Origin: Aphrophora alni
Lineage: Eukaryota; Arthropoda; Insecta; Hemiptera; Aphrophoridae
NCBI GenBank assembly: GCA_963513935.1
Contig: OY740773.1
Location: 98,255,291-98,319,290, forward strand
Length of the DNA: 64,000 nt
Direction: 5' to 3'
The notes under the pieces are model-generated. The model saw only the letters and a program-made list of their open reading frames with translations. It was not told the origin of the DNA and searched no databases. Shown one piece after another: positions 23,497 to 33,666 of the stretch. Positions within the stretch are counted from its first letter, which is position 1; each line of letters starts with the position of its first letter. Position numbers and translations under genes: made by a program.

Positions 23497-25218
23497 ATGG
23501 ACGCTAACCAAGAAGAAAGTAGCAAATATAACCTTAGGCCTAAAATTAATCCCACCGGAAAAGCCAAGGAAGGGAAATTGAAAACCTTTAGAGAGACTAT
23601 TGATGCCAATGACACTGAACTAAATGTTAGGCCTAACCAAATAGAGGTTATGGAGCAGAGTAGTGCTAGTAGTGTCCAAGATACAGAACCAAATGTCCCT
23701 ACGTTATTAGAACAAATGACGCTGTTAATTAACAATCTACAGATTAACATCGACCATAAATTTAAACAAAATCAGGAAAAACTAGAATTAAAAATGATTC
23801 AAAATGAATCCAATTTGAAGGAAAATTTTGAAATAGTCCAGAAAGAAATTACTAATTTAAAGGAATGTTTGGCAATACAGATAGCTATAGTAGAAACTCA
23901 ATTTACAGATAAATTAATTGAAATGGAACAAGCTGTGACAGAGAACAACCAAAGAATAGACAACCTAGAAAGTAGATTAGATTCCACAATCAATAGTCAG
24001 AGTTTAAATGAGTCCCTAGACCTACAGAAGGCCACAATTGAGAAGCAATTGTTACAAAATAAAAATAATGTGATCCATGAGGTAAAAGCTATGATTGCTG
24101 AACTACCGAAATCAAATATCGAAAATGCCATACCATCCCATATAAACGTAACTTGTGGAGGTAATAGTCAAGAAATCAACAATTTAACTAATCCGATACT
24201 TCCTAAATTTAACGGAAGACAGAATAATCCAAATGATTATCTGAATAGATTAACAAGATACTACGAGAGGTTAACTTGTCGACAAATCAACCAGATCGGA
24301 TACAACAGAGACTGTCTATTCGACATAATCGACAACAGTTTAGAGGGTAGTGCTGCTCGGTGGTGGCAATTAATAAAAGGCGATACTACAAATTTCCAGC
24401 AATTCTGCGAAGAATTCCTATCCAAGTTTTGGAATAGGGATGTTCAAAAAGGAATTAGGCAAAAACTTGAACTCGAACAATATCGTTTAGGAGGAAAACT
24501 CACTCGAAGTGAATACTTCATTGACAGGGTGTTAACAATGAAGTCGATGACTCCCCAACCACCGGAGGAAGACATCATCGCAACCCTAGTAGAACATTTT
24601 GACCAACGCATACAGGATGCGCAAAGAGTACAGAATATAAGTACAATAAAGGAATTTGCTGACCTTCTACAAAGAGAAGATACGGAAGAGGCAAACTCGG
24701 AAATTAGGAGACGTAATAATACAAGCCCGAGAGGAACACAAAATCCCACCAACAACAGACCATTTAGACATTACCAAACAAATACTAACTACAACCAACC
24801 ACAAAAACCACCCTTTAGGAATTATCAATCCCAAAACGAGTTCAGAAAGAACAGAGAACACCCTTATAAAAGTCAAAATAGCTACAGACCCAATCAGAGG
24901 CCCACCAACGGTTATGGCCAACATTATACAAACAATTATAATCAAAACCGAAACTATAACCAGAAAACCAACTACGATAGACAACCAGAACCCATAAGGA
25001 CTGAGTTCAAATACAGACAACCACAACAAGACCAAGAACGATATTATCAACAAAAAGGCCCATACCAAGAGCGAAGAGAGGTTAGGTATCCTACAAACGA
25101 GCAAAGAATGATATGTCAAGCTATAGCAATGAATACTAAACCACCGACACTAGAGAAACCAATACAAGTGCCTCAGGAGGAATGTAACCAAGAGTTAAAC
25201 TCCAACGCACTGGCCTAG
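23497..25218 (+). CDS. gag: Gypsy Gag polyprotein (573 aa)
   Basis: Uninterrupted frame from ATG 23497 to TAG 25216. The N-terminus is polar. Residues about 70-210 are predicted coiled-coil by their heptad-like Leu/Ile/Lys/Glu pattern. Residues about 235-390 form the retrotransposon Gag core, with PILPKFNGRQNNPNDYLNRL and EGSAARWWQLIKGD. The tail from about 400 is extremely rich in Asn, Gln, Tyr, Arg and Pro. No C-x2-C-x4-H-x4-C zinc knuckle is present, so RNA binding would have to use the basic tail. The product should assemble the particle that packages element RNA. Pol follows in the -1 frame with a 31-base overlap. Confidence 0.93.
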   Translation: MDANQEESSKYNLRPKINPTGKAKEGKLKTFRETIDANDTELNVRPNQIEVMEQSSASSVQDTEPNVPTLLEQMTLLINNLQINIDHKFKQNQEKLELKMIQNESNLKENFEIVQKEITNLKECLAIQIAIVETQFTDKLIEMEQAVTENNQRIDNLESRLDSTINSQSLNESLDLQKATIEKQLLQNKNNVIHEVKAMIAELPKSNIENAIPSHINVTCGGNSQEINNLTNPILPKFNGRQNNPNDYLNRLTRYYERLTCRQINQIGYNRDCLFDIIDNSLEGSAARWWQLIKGDTTNFQQFCEEFLSKFWNRDVQKGIRQKLELEQYRLGGKLTRSEYFIDRVLTMKSMTPQPPEEDIIATLVEHFDQRIQDAQRVQNISTIKEFADLLQREDTEEANSEIRRRNNTSPRGTQNPTNNRPFRHYQTNTNYNQPQKPPFRNYQSQNEFRKNREHPYKSQNSYRPNQRPTNGYGQHYTNNYNQNRNYNQKTNYDRQPEPIRTEFKYRQPQQDQERYYQQKGPYQERREVRYPTNEQRMICQAIAMNTKPPTLEKPIQVPQEECNQELNSNALA

Positions 25219-28200
25219 ACCAAACTTCGAATAACAACCAAGGCTGTACAGGCAAAAGCGAGAGATATCTGCGAGAAAAACCTGAACACTCTAAGTCAGT
25301 GCCAACAAATTTTACAAAAATCGGAACAGAGCCACAAAAAGAAACCAAATCATACTATAATGATTACAACATCTCAAACCTTTATTACGATAGAGAATTT
25401 CTATTAAATGAAGACAATGACAATAGTCCAGATCAAACCAACTGTAAGTGTCCAGAAATAACTATAAATTTAAATGGTATATCCACAAATACGTTAGTAG
25501 ATACGGGAAGCAGTATATCCTGTATTTCTGATAACTGGTTCCAGGTAAACAAGAACAATTTAGGTCATTTTGAACAGTTGCCAGTGAGTAACACATTCAT
25601 CACCACTGCGTTGAACAATAAATCGAAACGAATTTCACACATTGTGCTATTAAAAGCCCAAATAAAACATATCGAGTTTGATATCCAATGTATAATTGTC
25701 CCCAACCTTATTAAAGATTGCATAATGGGAATAGACGCAATACGTATGCTAAAAATGGAAATAAATTTCAAGATTAATACAATTACTATAATGAGTAAGG
25801 ATAATAGAATATTAATAATGAAGTTCGATAGCAAAAGTAATGAGTCAGCAGGATGCAAAATAATAAAATACGACGACAATGAATATAGAATAAATAACAA
25901 TAATCAAACTCAAAATCATAATAATAACAACAACAGTGAAATAAACGATTTAATTAAAGACAACGATAAACTCAACAAAATAGAAAAGGACCTAATAATC
26001 AACCTAATTAAACAAAACAATATAGTATTTTCAGACAAACCTGGACGTTGCAACATGTACCAACACCATATCAGGGTAGACAATCCAGAACATTATAGAG
26101 CCCAAAGTTATCCAATACCCATAAATTTACAGGATGAAGTAGAGAGAAAATTAAATGACATGCTCGAGGACAATATAATTGAGGAATCAAACAGCCCATT
26201 TGTAAACCCTATTATAATTGTCAAGAAGAAGACTGGCGATCTCCGTATATGTCTAGACATGAGACGTATAAACGCACTAATTACCCCCGACTATGAATGT
26301 AACAGAAGCATTAATGAGCTATTAGCTAAAGCTACAAATTCCAACTGGCTGACTACATTAGATCTTACCTCTTCATACTGGCAGATTGAGCTAGAACCAC
26401 AATCTAGACAGTATACAGCATTTCAATTTCGAGGCAAAGTGTATCAATATGTTGTAACCCCTTTTGGTCTATCCACTTCACAAGCTGCCCTAGTAAGAGC
26501 ACTAGACCAAGTATTCAAGAACACGATAGAAAACTTTTCTTTAGTCTACATTGATGATATATGTGTTATATCACCTGATTTCAATTCACACTTACAACAC
26601 TTAGAATATGTATTTAGAAAACTTGCAGATGCAAAGATGACAATAAAACTGTCTAAATCAATCTTTTGTCGAGATAGAGTTCCTTTCTTAGGGTACTATT
26701 TAACCACTACTGGTCTAGAACCAGATTCAGAAAAGATTAAATGTTTTCAAGACTTTCCATCACCCACCACTAGGAAAGAACTCAAACGGTTCCTAGGAGG
26801 TATCAACTACTACAACAAATTCGTAGACAAATATGCAAAAACTGTACAACCTTTAATGAGATTGACTTCTAAGAAAGTAAAATTTATTTGGACTTCTAAT
26901 GAAGAGAAACACTTCCTAGAAATTAAAAACTTATTTCTAAAAACAAATGTATTGAACCATCCTATGCCAAACCAACCCTACTACCTACAAACAGACAGTT
27001 CAGACTTTGCGATAGGAGGACATTTATTCCAAATTGACAGCCAGAACAACAAAAGGGCTATCCTATTTATATCCAAAACATTGAAGAAATGCGAGATCAG
27101 ATACACCACTACAGAAAAGGAGTTGCTAGCAGTCGTCTACTGCATACAAAAAGTCAGACATTACATTTTAAACGCAAAATTAACGATCATTACTGATCAT
27201 AAAGCATTGACATTTTTGAAAACATGCAAATTGTTAAATGGTAGATTAACTAGATGGATACTTGCATTACAAGATCACCAATTTGAAATTGTACATTGTA
27301 AAGGAGTGGATAACACAATAGCTGACCTACTCAGCAGAGTCAGAACAGATGAGAATCAACAGAATTCATTGACAACCACACCAGAATTAATAGTCGCAAA
27401 TTTAGAAAGAGAACACAATTTAGAACTTTTAGAAAACCTTCGAAATTTAATACAATTACAACAAAACGATCCAACTCTCAAACAGATATATCTCCAAATT
27501 AAAAATTCAAACACTACAGAACATAATAGATTTAGAATAAATAACGACATACTATACCAGAAACATCACAACAATTGGTTAATTACAATACCCCAATCAC
27601 TTGTCAATACTTTAATCTCAGAATGCCATAAATTTTATCTACACTGTGGAGCAAGGAAATGCCTGCAAATTTTACAAAAGGATTTCATATTTAAAGATAT
27701 GGCTAGGAAAATTAGACAATTAATAGGAACCTGCGATACCTGCCAAAAATGCAAACACAGTAACCATCCTCTCTATGGAGAGACTAGTGGAGTCAAATCT
27801 GAAGGAAAAGGAGATCTAATCGCAATCGATTTGATTGGTCCTTTACCAAAAAGTCGAGGTGGTGTCCAATATATCTTCATCATTCTGGATACATTCACAA
27901 AATTTGTCCAATTATACAATCTAAAGAGAGCCACATCACAGGCAGTAATAGACAGAATGTTCAAAGAATACATACCCACATACGGAAAACCTAAGAAAAT
28001 CTTAACTGACCATGGTACTCAATTCAAAAGTAGAATTTGGATTCAAAAACTAGAAGAGAATCAAATAAGACACATACTAAATCCAGTATACCACCCCATA
28101 TCAAACATGGCAGAACGTCCTATAAAAGAAGTCAAACGCTGTCTCAGGACATATTGTGCTCAAAATCACAGAAGTTGGTCAAACTACATAAGTACCATAA

Positions 28201-28655
28201 ACAGTTTCCTAAACGAAATACAACATGAAACCACTGGTTTCACTCCCAATGAATTACAACTAAACAAATGTGATATCAGATTCTGGGAAGAGGTAATACA
28301 AAACCCTTTCAAAATGCAAATCCCCATTCAACAAAAGTTAGAATTAACAAAATCTCGAATAAAAACCACACAAGCCAAAAGAGCAGAGAAATTAAATGCA
28401 AAACATAAGATAACGATACTCAAGGAAAATGATTTAGTACTAGTAAAGTCATTTCCCCAATCCAGTATGGGATATGGTGAAACAGCAAAATTGTTCACAA
28501 TATATGTTGGACCATTAAAAATATTGAAGAAAATGGGAAAAGCCATTTACTCCCTAATCGATGATAATGGAAAAACTTATGGACCATATCACATATCTCT
28601 CCTACGTCGTTACAAAATTGCCTTGCCTGTACAGACCTCCGACGAACCAACCTAA
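25188..28655 (+). CDS. pol: Gypsy Pol polyprotein (protease, RT, RNase H, integrase)
   Basis: Open from 25188 (after a TAA at 25185) to the stop ending at 28655. The reading frame has no ATG near its beginning (the first near-cognate is GTG 25299), so fusion to Gag by -1 frameshifting is likely. Counting from GTG 25299: the aspartic protease has LVDTGSS with Asp68; the reverse transcriptase has LDLTSSYWQI and YIDD at 417-420; RNase H has QTDSSDFAIGG, TTTEKELLAV and TDHKAL; the integrase has an HHCC finger (HKFYLHCG...CDTCQKC) and catalytic Asp844, Asp904 (TDHGTQF) and Glu939. All catalytic residues and a continuous frame are kept, so the element may be able to move. Confidence 0.93.
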   Translation, partial: PRVKLQRTGLDQTSNNNQGCTGKSERYLREKPEHSKSVPTNFTKIGTEPQKETKSYYNDYNISNLYYDREFLLNEDNDNSPDQTNCKCPEITINLNGISTNTLVDTGSSISCISDNWFQVNKNNLGHFEQLPVSNTFITTALNNKSKRISHIVLLKAQIKHIEFDIQCIIVPNLIKDCIMGIDAIRMLKMEINFKINTITIMSKDNRILIMKFDSKSNESAGCKIIKYDDNEYRINNNNQTQNHNNNNNSEINDLIKDNDKLNKIEKDLIINLIKQNNIVFSDKPGRCNMYQHHIRVDNPEHYRAQSYPIPINLQDEVERKLNDMLEDNIIEESNSPFVNPIIIVKKKTGDLRICLDMRRINALITPDYECNRSINELLAKATNSNWLTTLDLTSSYWQIELEPQSRQYTAFQFRGKVYQYVVTPFGLSTSQAALVRALDQVFKNTIENFSLVYIDDICVISPDFNSHLQHLEYVFRKLADAKMTIKLSKSIFCRDRVPFLGYYLTTTGLEPDSEKIKCFQDFPSPTTRKELKRFLGGINYYNKFVDKYAKTVQPLMRLTSKKVKFIWTSNEEKHFLEIKNLFLKTNVLNHPMPNQPYYLQTDSSDFAIGGHLFQIDSQNNKRAILFISKTLKKCEIRYTTTEKELLAVVYCIQKVRHYILNAKLTIITDHKALTFLKTCKLLNGRLTRWILALQDHQFEIVHCKGVDNTIADLLSRVRTDENQQNSLTTTPELIVANLEREHNLELLENLRNLIQLQQNDPTLKQIYLQIKNSNTTEHNRFRINNDILYQKHHNNWLITIPQSLVNTLISECHKFYLHCGARKCLQILQKDFIFKDMARKIRQLIGTCDTCQKCKHSNHPLYGETSGVKSEGKGDLIAIDLIGPLPKSRGGVQYIFIILDTFTKFVQLYNLKRATSQAVIDRMFKEYIPTYGKPKKILTDHGTQFKSRIWIQKLEENQIRHILNPVYHPISNMAERPIKEVKRCLRTYCAQNHRSWSNYISTINSFLNEIQHETTGFTPNELQLNKCDIRFWEEVIQNPFKMQIPIQQKLELTKSRIKTTQAKRAEKLNAKHKITILKENDLVLVKSFPQSSMGYGETAKLFTIYVGPLKILKKMGKAIYSLIDDNGKTYGPYHISLLRRYKIALPVQTSDEPT
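25194..25200 (+). promoter_or_regulatory. Candidate -1 ribosomal frameshift site GTTAAAC
   Basis: G-TTA-AAC sits in the gag frame inside the 31-base gag/pol overlap, in the correct phase for a -1 slip into pol. The heptamer differs from the strong TTTAAAC type only in its first base. No obvious stable pseudoknot was worked out downstream. Confidence 0.45.
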
Positions 28656-29495
28656 TCGACATAAAGTTAAGTGCAACGATATAAACAATGTACTTCAATA
28701 TAAAACAAGTGTCCCCTATAAAACATGTGTTCACCATAAACAATGTGACTATCCATTTATATATAATTCCCTATATATATGTATATTCCCCATAAACAAA
28801 GTGCTTAAATATAAAAAAATGTGACTATCTATATGTATGTTCCCCATCAACAATGTGTTTTTACTACAAACAAAATGGTCCCTCATAAACAGTATTTTTC
28901 CCACAACCCACACAACTTATTCCCCCCATAAACAGTGAATTATCACAAATATTTATATGTTAAAATATATGTATATCTCCATGAATAGTGAACCCATATA
29001 AAAACAGTGAAATAAAAATGAACAGTATCACAAAATATGTATTTATGTAAAAGTGTCCCCGAAATGTGTATTCCCCATGTCCAATGGACATTCCTTAGTA
29101 TGAACTATATGTTATATGACAATTATATGTTTCCCACCCCAATGATAAAACATGTGTCCCCAACTATAAAGTGTTACCCAAATTAAATGATAAACTATGT
29201 ATAACCCCATGAACCATGAATTATGATATAAAATATCAATTAATTAGGTATATGTAGCCTAATATGAGAATAAGATCCATATGATCCAATTGTTAATTTT
29301 ATTCAATTTGTTAAACCAATTCAAAATCAACTGATAAAATAAGTAAGGATAACCTATAATTCCATAAGAATAAGTGTTCAATGTATGTTATGTTATGTTA
29401 TATTATGTTATATATGTTATTTTACAATGTAATTTGTTAGTTATAAATTTATTTATTGTTCAGTAAACTTCACAAAAACAAATTTAAAGGGCATT
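28656..29495 (+). other. Gypsy 3' non-coding region with degenerate repeats and polypurine tract
   Basis: About 840 bp without an env-like frame. It contains many variants of CCCCATAAACA(A/G)TGTG and AATGTGTCCCC, which look like a decayed tandem array, from 28670 to about 29230. A short purine-rich tract, AAATTTAAAGGG (29480-29491), directly precedes the 3' LTR and is the likely plus-strand primer. Confidence 0.7.
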
Positions 29496-29876
29496 TATAA
29501 CGTCACAAATTCCATCATAAAAAGTTAGCCTAAAATAAACGACACCAAAACAAAGCAAAGTTCAATGACCCACAAAGCCAACCAAGAAACCGACACTAAA
29601 ATATCAGCTGATAGGCCTAAACAATTTACGAAAGTAATACACAAGGAAAAACATCATCAATAACTAAATTAACTATGTCAAAACCAATTCACACCCCAAG
29701 AATTCACCCAAATCCATATAGAAATGGATATTATCAAATATAATTCTGAAATATAGAATAAAGCCTAGACAGAGCCTTGTAACATGAAAACCTATAACCT
29801 CACATCTAAACAAACACATTGAAACCAATTCCATAATACTATCACAAACACTACACCATAAATTAATATAAGCACT

Positions 29877-29938
<62 letters not shown>

Positions 29939-31224
29939 CCTCAGTAAACAACTATTTTTTATTTTAATCATCAGAAGATAGCATATACAATATATGAAGG
30001 TAAAACGCATTCCCTATGAACGCCATGTTTTTGTTAGTACAACTAGATCAAAGAAACGACTATCACAATCGAAATTAATAAAATCAAATAAAAATAAATA
30101 ATAAGTCACAATATCTGTTAGAATAGTAAAATAATCCTTAAAGTAAATTTAAGAACATAAATAGTAACCGTAAGACCCAAATGTTATATAATTAGAATTA
30201 GAACTAGGACTACTTGAGTCATAGATATAAGTACGTCATTCTGTTGGAACGGGAAATTATACAATTAACAATAAAATCAGTAAACTCATTTAAGAATCGG
30301 CAATGTAAATATGAATAAATATTATCACGAGACCAAAGGCAAAAAAGACATAAAGTAATATCAAAATTATAATTTATTCAAGTCAGGAACATCAAATTGT
30401 ACAAGGCGAAAGAATATTATTTGAGTAACCAAGGGAACGGAAGAACAGTGCATGCTGGGAACCGCGGCAACAATTCAATTCAAAAACCGAAGCCAAAAAT
30501 TCATTCCAATCCAAGACTTCAGAGCCCAAAGATGAAAATTTCTATTCGTAATTTTAAAAGTGATGCCGTCAAGTTTTAGTATGTTAAAACAGTATAAACA
30601 GTGGTAAATTCAGTGCTAAATCACACAGAGAGTGGTATCCTCTGTAAATTTAAACATAATAAAGTCCAGAAACTCTTAATATTGAAAATAAACTTTAACA
30701 AATTTTACAATTCATAAGCCTATTTCAAAAAAGAACACCGATCCTAAATCTCAATTTTTCTTAACTGTAACTTCACAAAATGCGTTAAAAACAGTTTGTT
30801 CATGTCTGGTCGAGTGCCTGCCCCGAGAAAATAATAAATATTAATTACTAATATTTATAAAAGAACTTTGTAATTCTATGATAAAGATATATGTAATGAA
30901 CCCAAACCTAGAGCTAGCCTGGAATAATTTAACTTTGTAATTAAAGACAATCTAACCTTGTTGTGTTATTAAAAGAACTCAAAAGCAAATATTATTAATG
31001 TTTAACAAGAAATAATTTACTAAAAGAAAATATTTATAATTTAAATGAATAAACAAATGAATTTATATAACTGAAATTATCTGCATTATTGTCAACTTAT
31101 TTAGTAGTAGTTGAAGACTAGTTGTAGATATTTCAAATAAATTTTAATAAAGTAACTTCACTATTTCGGATTTTATAATAAAGATAAAATATTTTATAAC
31201 ATATAAGTAAAGTAGTATGTTATA
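29496..31224 (+). repeat. Gypsy 3' LTR (1729 bp)
   Basis: Direct repeat of 21507-23228, nearly identical. It ends GTTATA followed by CATT, the presumed target duplication. The high identity of the LTR pair implies a recent insertion. Confidence 0.93.
29883..29937. repeat. (AT)n microsatellite in 3' LTR
   Basis: AT dinucleotide run of 55 bp, the counterpart of 21891-21940. Confidence 0.95.
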
Positions 31225-32116
31225 CATTGGATGACTACATTCCAAACAACAGGATCAGTTATGAACATTTAATTTTCTGAGCGTCCTCGTATGCCACAGA
31301 CTCCAGAAAATATCAAGAATGTGAGAGTAACAGTTCTTCAGAGTCCTCGTCACTCCATTAGGCAGCGTGCTCCAACTTTGGATCTTAGCCATCGCTCATT
31401 ACAGCACATTTTACACAGTGTGTTAAAGTTTCATTCGTACAAAATAATGATTACACAAAAGCTTCATGAACGTGATTTTGAGGAGCACAAACTCTTTTGT
31501 GAAAAAATGCTAACGTGTTGTACTCTAATGATGTGTTTATGATGTCAGATGGTCATTCTATTTGGACGGCTATGTAAATAAGCAAAACTGCAGGTATTGG
31601 GCAGCGCAAAACCCTAGACAGTTATATCAGAGGCCTTTTCACAGTGCTTAAAGTGTCTGATGGTCGGTTTGTATTTTTTGTAGAGAATATTTACTATTAA
31701 CTCAGAGCGTTATGAAACTTTTTGATACCACAATTTGGAGATTTAAAGGTTGACATGGAAGCAATGTGGGGCTCAGCAGGATCGTGCCATAGTCCACACA
31801 GCGAGAGACTTTATGCGTGTTGTGAAACAAATGTTTTCCCATCATTTCATCTCATGCTTTCGTGACATCCACTGACCTGCTTGATTACCTGATCTGTCAG
31901 CGTGTATTTTTTCTTTTTCTTTAGGGGTAACTAAAGTCAAAAGTGTATGTTCACAAACCTCAATCACTAAATGATCTAAAAGAAGCCATTCGTACAGAAA
32001 CAGCAACCATAGGAAGAGAAACTGTAGTGAAAGTGATGGAGAACTTTGAAGAAAAAATTTTAATGTGCTTAAATGAAGAAGGACGCCATCTTTCAGAAGT
32101 GATTTTCCGTACATGA
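31225..32116 (+). pseudogene. IS630-type transposase, main part, inactive
   Basis: Continuation of the frame cut by Gypsy. In order: HWMTTFQTTGSV, PRMPQTPENIKNVRVTVLQS, LHERDFEEHKLFCEKML, the first catalytic region as FMMSDGHSIW (Asp kept, the usual EAHF changed), QQDRAIVHTARDFM (second Asp kept), and LKSKVYVHKPQSLNDLKEAI to EEGRHLSEVIFRT at the end. The third acidic position (normally CDFFLWG) reads ACIFF. Several stops and frame changes occur. The longest open piece is 31291-31542. Confidence 0.8.
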
Positions 32117-32264
32117 ACTGTATTATTATATTTATTTATACTACATGTTTGAGATTAGGTAAACTACAGAATTCATAAATGTAATTTAAAAAAAAATTAT
32201 TTTAACAATCTTAGTAGTTTTATTTATTTCAAAAGTGACCATTCTTTTTGCACCACCTTATATA

Positions 32265-33529
32265 CGAGGTTTGTTAAAAAACTAACGGAAATTTTGTAAT
32301 TTCGCGGGTTGTATTAGTCCGATTCTCGGGATTTTTTTTTGTTGTTGTGTTGGTAAACATGTCTGAAAAGTATATGTACATTGTTAATCATATGCGATGT
32401 TTAGTCTATTGTCAGCTGTCAAATAAGTTAAATGTGTTTTGGTACGATCGGCAATTATTTATTTATTTTTTTAAATGGATCAGAGAATCTGCATTAAATT
32501 TTGCTATAAAAATGGAATAAAGTGCAGTAATGTTTTAGAAATGTTAAATATTGCTTTTGGTGACTCTGTCATGAGTAAAACAAGGGTTTACAAGTGGTGT
32601 TAGCATTTCCAAGAAGGCTGCAAAAACCGATGAAAACGTAGAAAAAGTGAAAGAAATTATTATGGACGATCGCCGAATCACAATCAGAGAAGTCGCTAAT
32701 GATGTTGGCATATCAATTGGCTCATGCCATGAAATTTTTTTGGATGTTTTGGGTGTGAAACGTTACAGCAAAATTTATCCCAAAATTGTTGAATTTCGAA
32801 CAGAAACAGTGGCGAATGGAAGTTGCACAGGAGTCGATAAATGAAGTTAACAATGATGCAGAACTACTGAAACGTGTTATAACAGGGGATGAAACATGGG
32901 TTTATGGATATGATGTTGAAACTAATGCTCAATCGTCCCAGTGGAAGCATTATGGATCACCAAGACCGAAAAAAGCTCAACAAGTGGGGTCAAATGTGAA
33001 GGTTATGCTCACTGTGTTCTTCGATTTTAACGGCATAGTTCACCATGAGTTCTTACCACAAGGTCAAACGATCAATAAGGAGTTCAACGCCGTTTGCGTG
33101 AAGCAATAAAAAAAAACTCCCAGAAATGTGGCGAAACAATTCATGGCTTTTGCATCACAATAATGCACCTGCTCACACTTCACTGCTTGTTCGTGAATTT
33201 TTATCCAAAAATAACACTGTAATGATGCCCCAGCCTCCATATTCGTCAGATATGGCCCAATGTGACTTTTTTCTGTTCCCAAAAATAAAGAGAACCTTGA
33301 AGGGCCGTCATTATGCAAGCATAGATGAGATTAAAAGCGCATCACTGAGAGAGTTAAAGTCCATCCCAAAGATCGTGTTTCAGAATTATTTCGGGGATTG
33401 GAAGAAGCGCTGGCATAAGTGTATATTATTTAATGGAGACTACTTTGAAGGGGATAACATTGATGTAGACGTATAAATAAAATTCTTTCTAAAAAACAAA
33501 AATTCCCGCTATTTTCTTAATACACCACA
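32265..33529 (+). mobile_element. Mariner transposon, 1.27 kb, inactive
   Basis: Full-length mariner by size. The left end CGAGGTTTGTTAAAAAACTA and the reverse-complemented right end TGTGGTGTATTAAGAAAATA are imperfect terminal repeats with TA on both sides. It lies in TMEM170 intron 2, ending 137 bp before exon 3. Confidence 0.85.
32475..33476 (+). pseudogene. Mariner transposase with frameshifts and a D-to-N catalytic change
   Basis: Begins at ATG 32475 (MDQRICIKFCYKNGIKCSNV). A TAG interrupts it after VYKWC. It then continues in pieces: 32647-32844 (IIMDDRRITIREVANDVGIS), 32786-33109 (AELLKRVITGDETWVYGYDV, first catalytic Asp), and 33126-33476. In the last piece the second catalytic position reads LHHNNAPAH instead of HDNAPAH, and the third acidic residue is kept in QCDFFLFP. 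The sequence ends GDYFEGDNIDVDV. There is an internal gap after QTINKEFNAV. D34D spacing is preserved. Confidence 0.88.
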
Positions 33530-33666
33530 TATACATTTTTGGGAAGATGAAGATGACTATTGTTTTTTTTTTACACGGTTCTTTAAGAAAATAGTGAATA
33601 CTTTTGCACCTTTTATTTAGTTGGTTATGTTTGATATAATAATAACTAAATAAATTCTCTGTCTAG

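Larger units (their letters stand above)
21507..31224 (+). mobile_element. Complete Ty3/Gypsy LTR retrotransposon, 9.7 kb, apparently young
   Basis: Layout is 5' LTR (21507-23228), primer-binding site, gag (23497-25218), pol (25188-28655), a repetitive 3' non-coding region, purine-rich tract and 3' LTR (29496-31224). The element lies in sense orientation in TMEM170 intron 2. Flanking CATT is found at 21503-21506 and 31225-31228. Removing the element and one CATT restores the codons ...RSIFHWMTTF of the host transposase, which supports a 4-bp duplication. Domain order protease-RT-RNase H-integrase defines Ty3/Gypsy. No env-like frame follows pol. Confidence 0.95.
21113..32258 (+). mobile_element. 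Dead IS630/mariner-type transposon with ~100-bp inverted ends, split by Gypsy
   Basis: Sequence at 21113-21210 is repeated in inverted orientation at about 32140-32258. Shared blocks are AAAGAATGGTCACTTTT, TTAAATTACAT and GAATTCTGTAGTTTACC. TA flanks each end. Without the 9.7-kb Gypsy insertion the element is about 1.4 kb and encodes a single broken transposase. Its right end lies only a few bases from the next mariner (32265). Confidence 0.8.

Noticed and set aside
24444..25119. Minus-strand open frames of 103-150 codons opposite gag and pol
   Set aside because: They mirror the Asn/Gln/Tyr-rich coding strand and have no independent motif; shadows of gag.
25299..25301. GTG as a genuine start codon of pol
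   Set aside because: GTG initiation is not expected in animals; the open frame extends upstream into the gag overlap, so frameshifting is the better explanation.
28656..29495. An env gene in the Gypsy element
   Set aside because: No long frame, signal peptide or membrane anchor after pol; only degenerate repeats.
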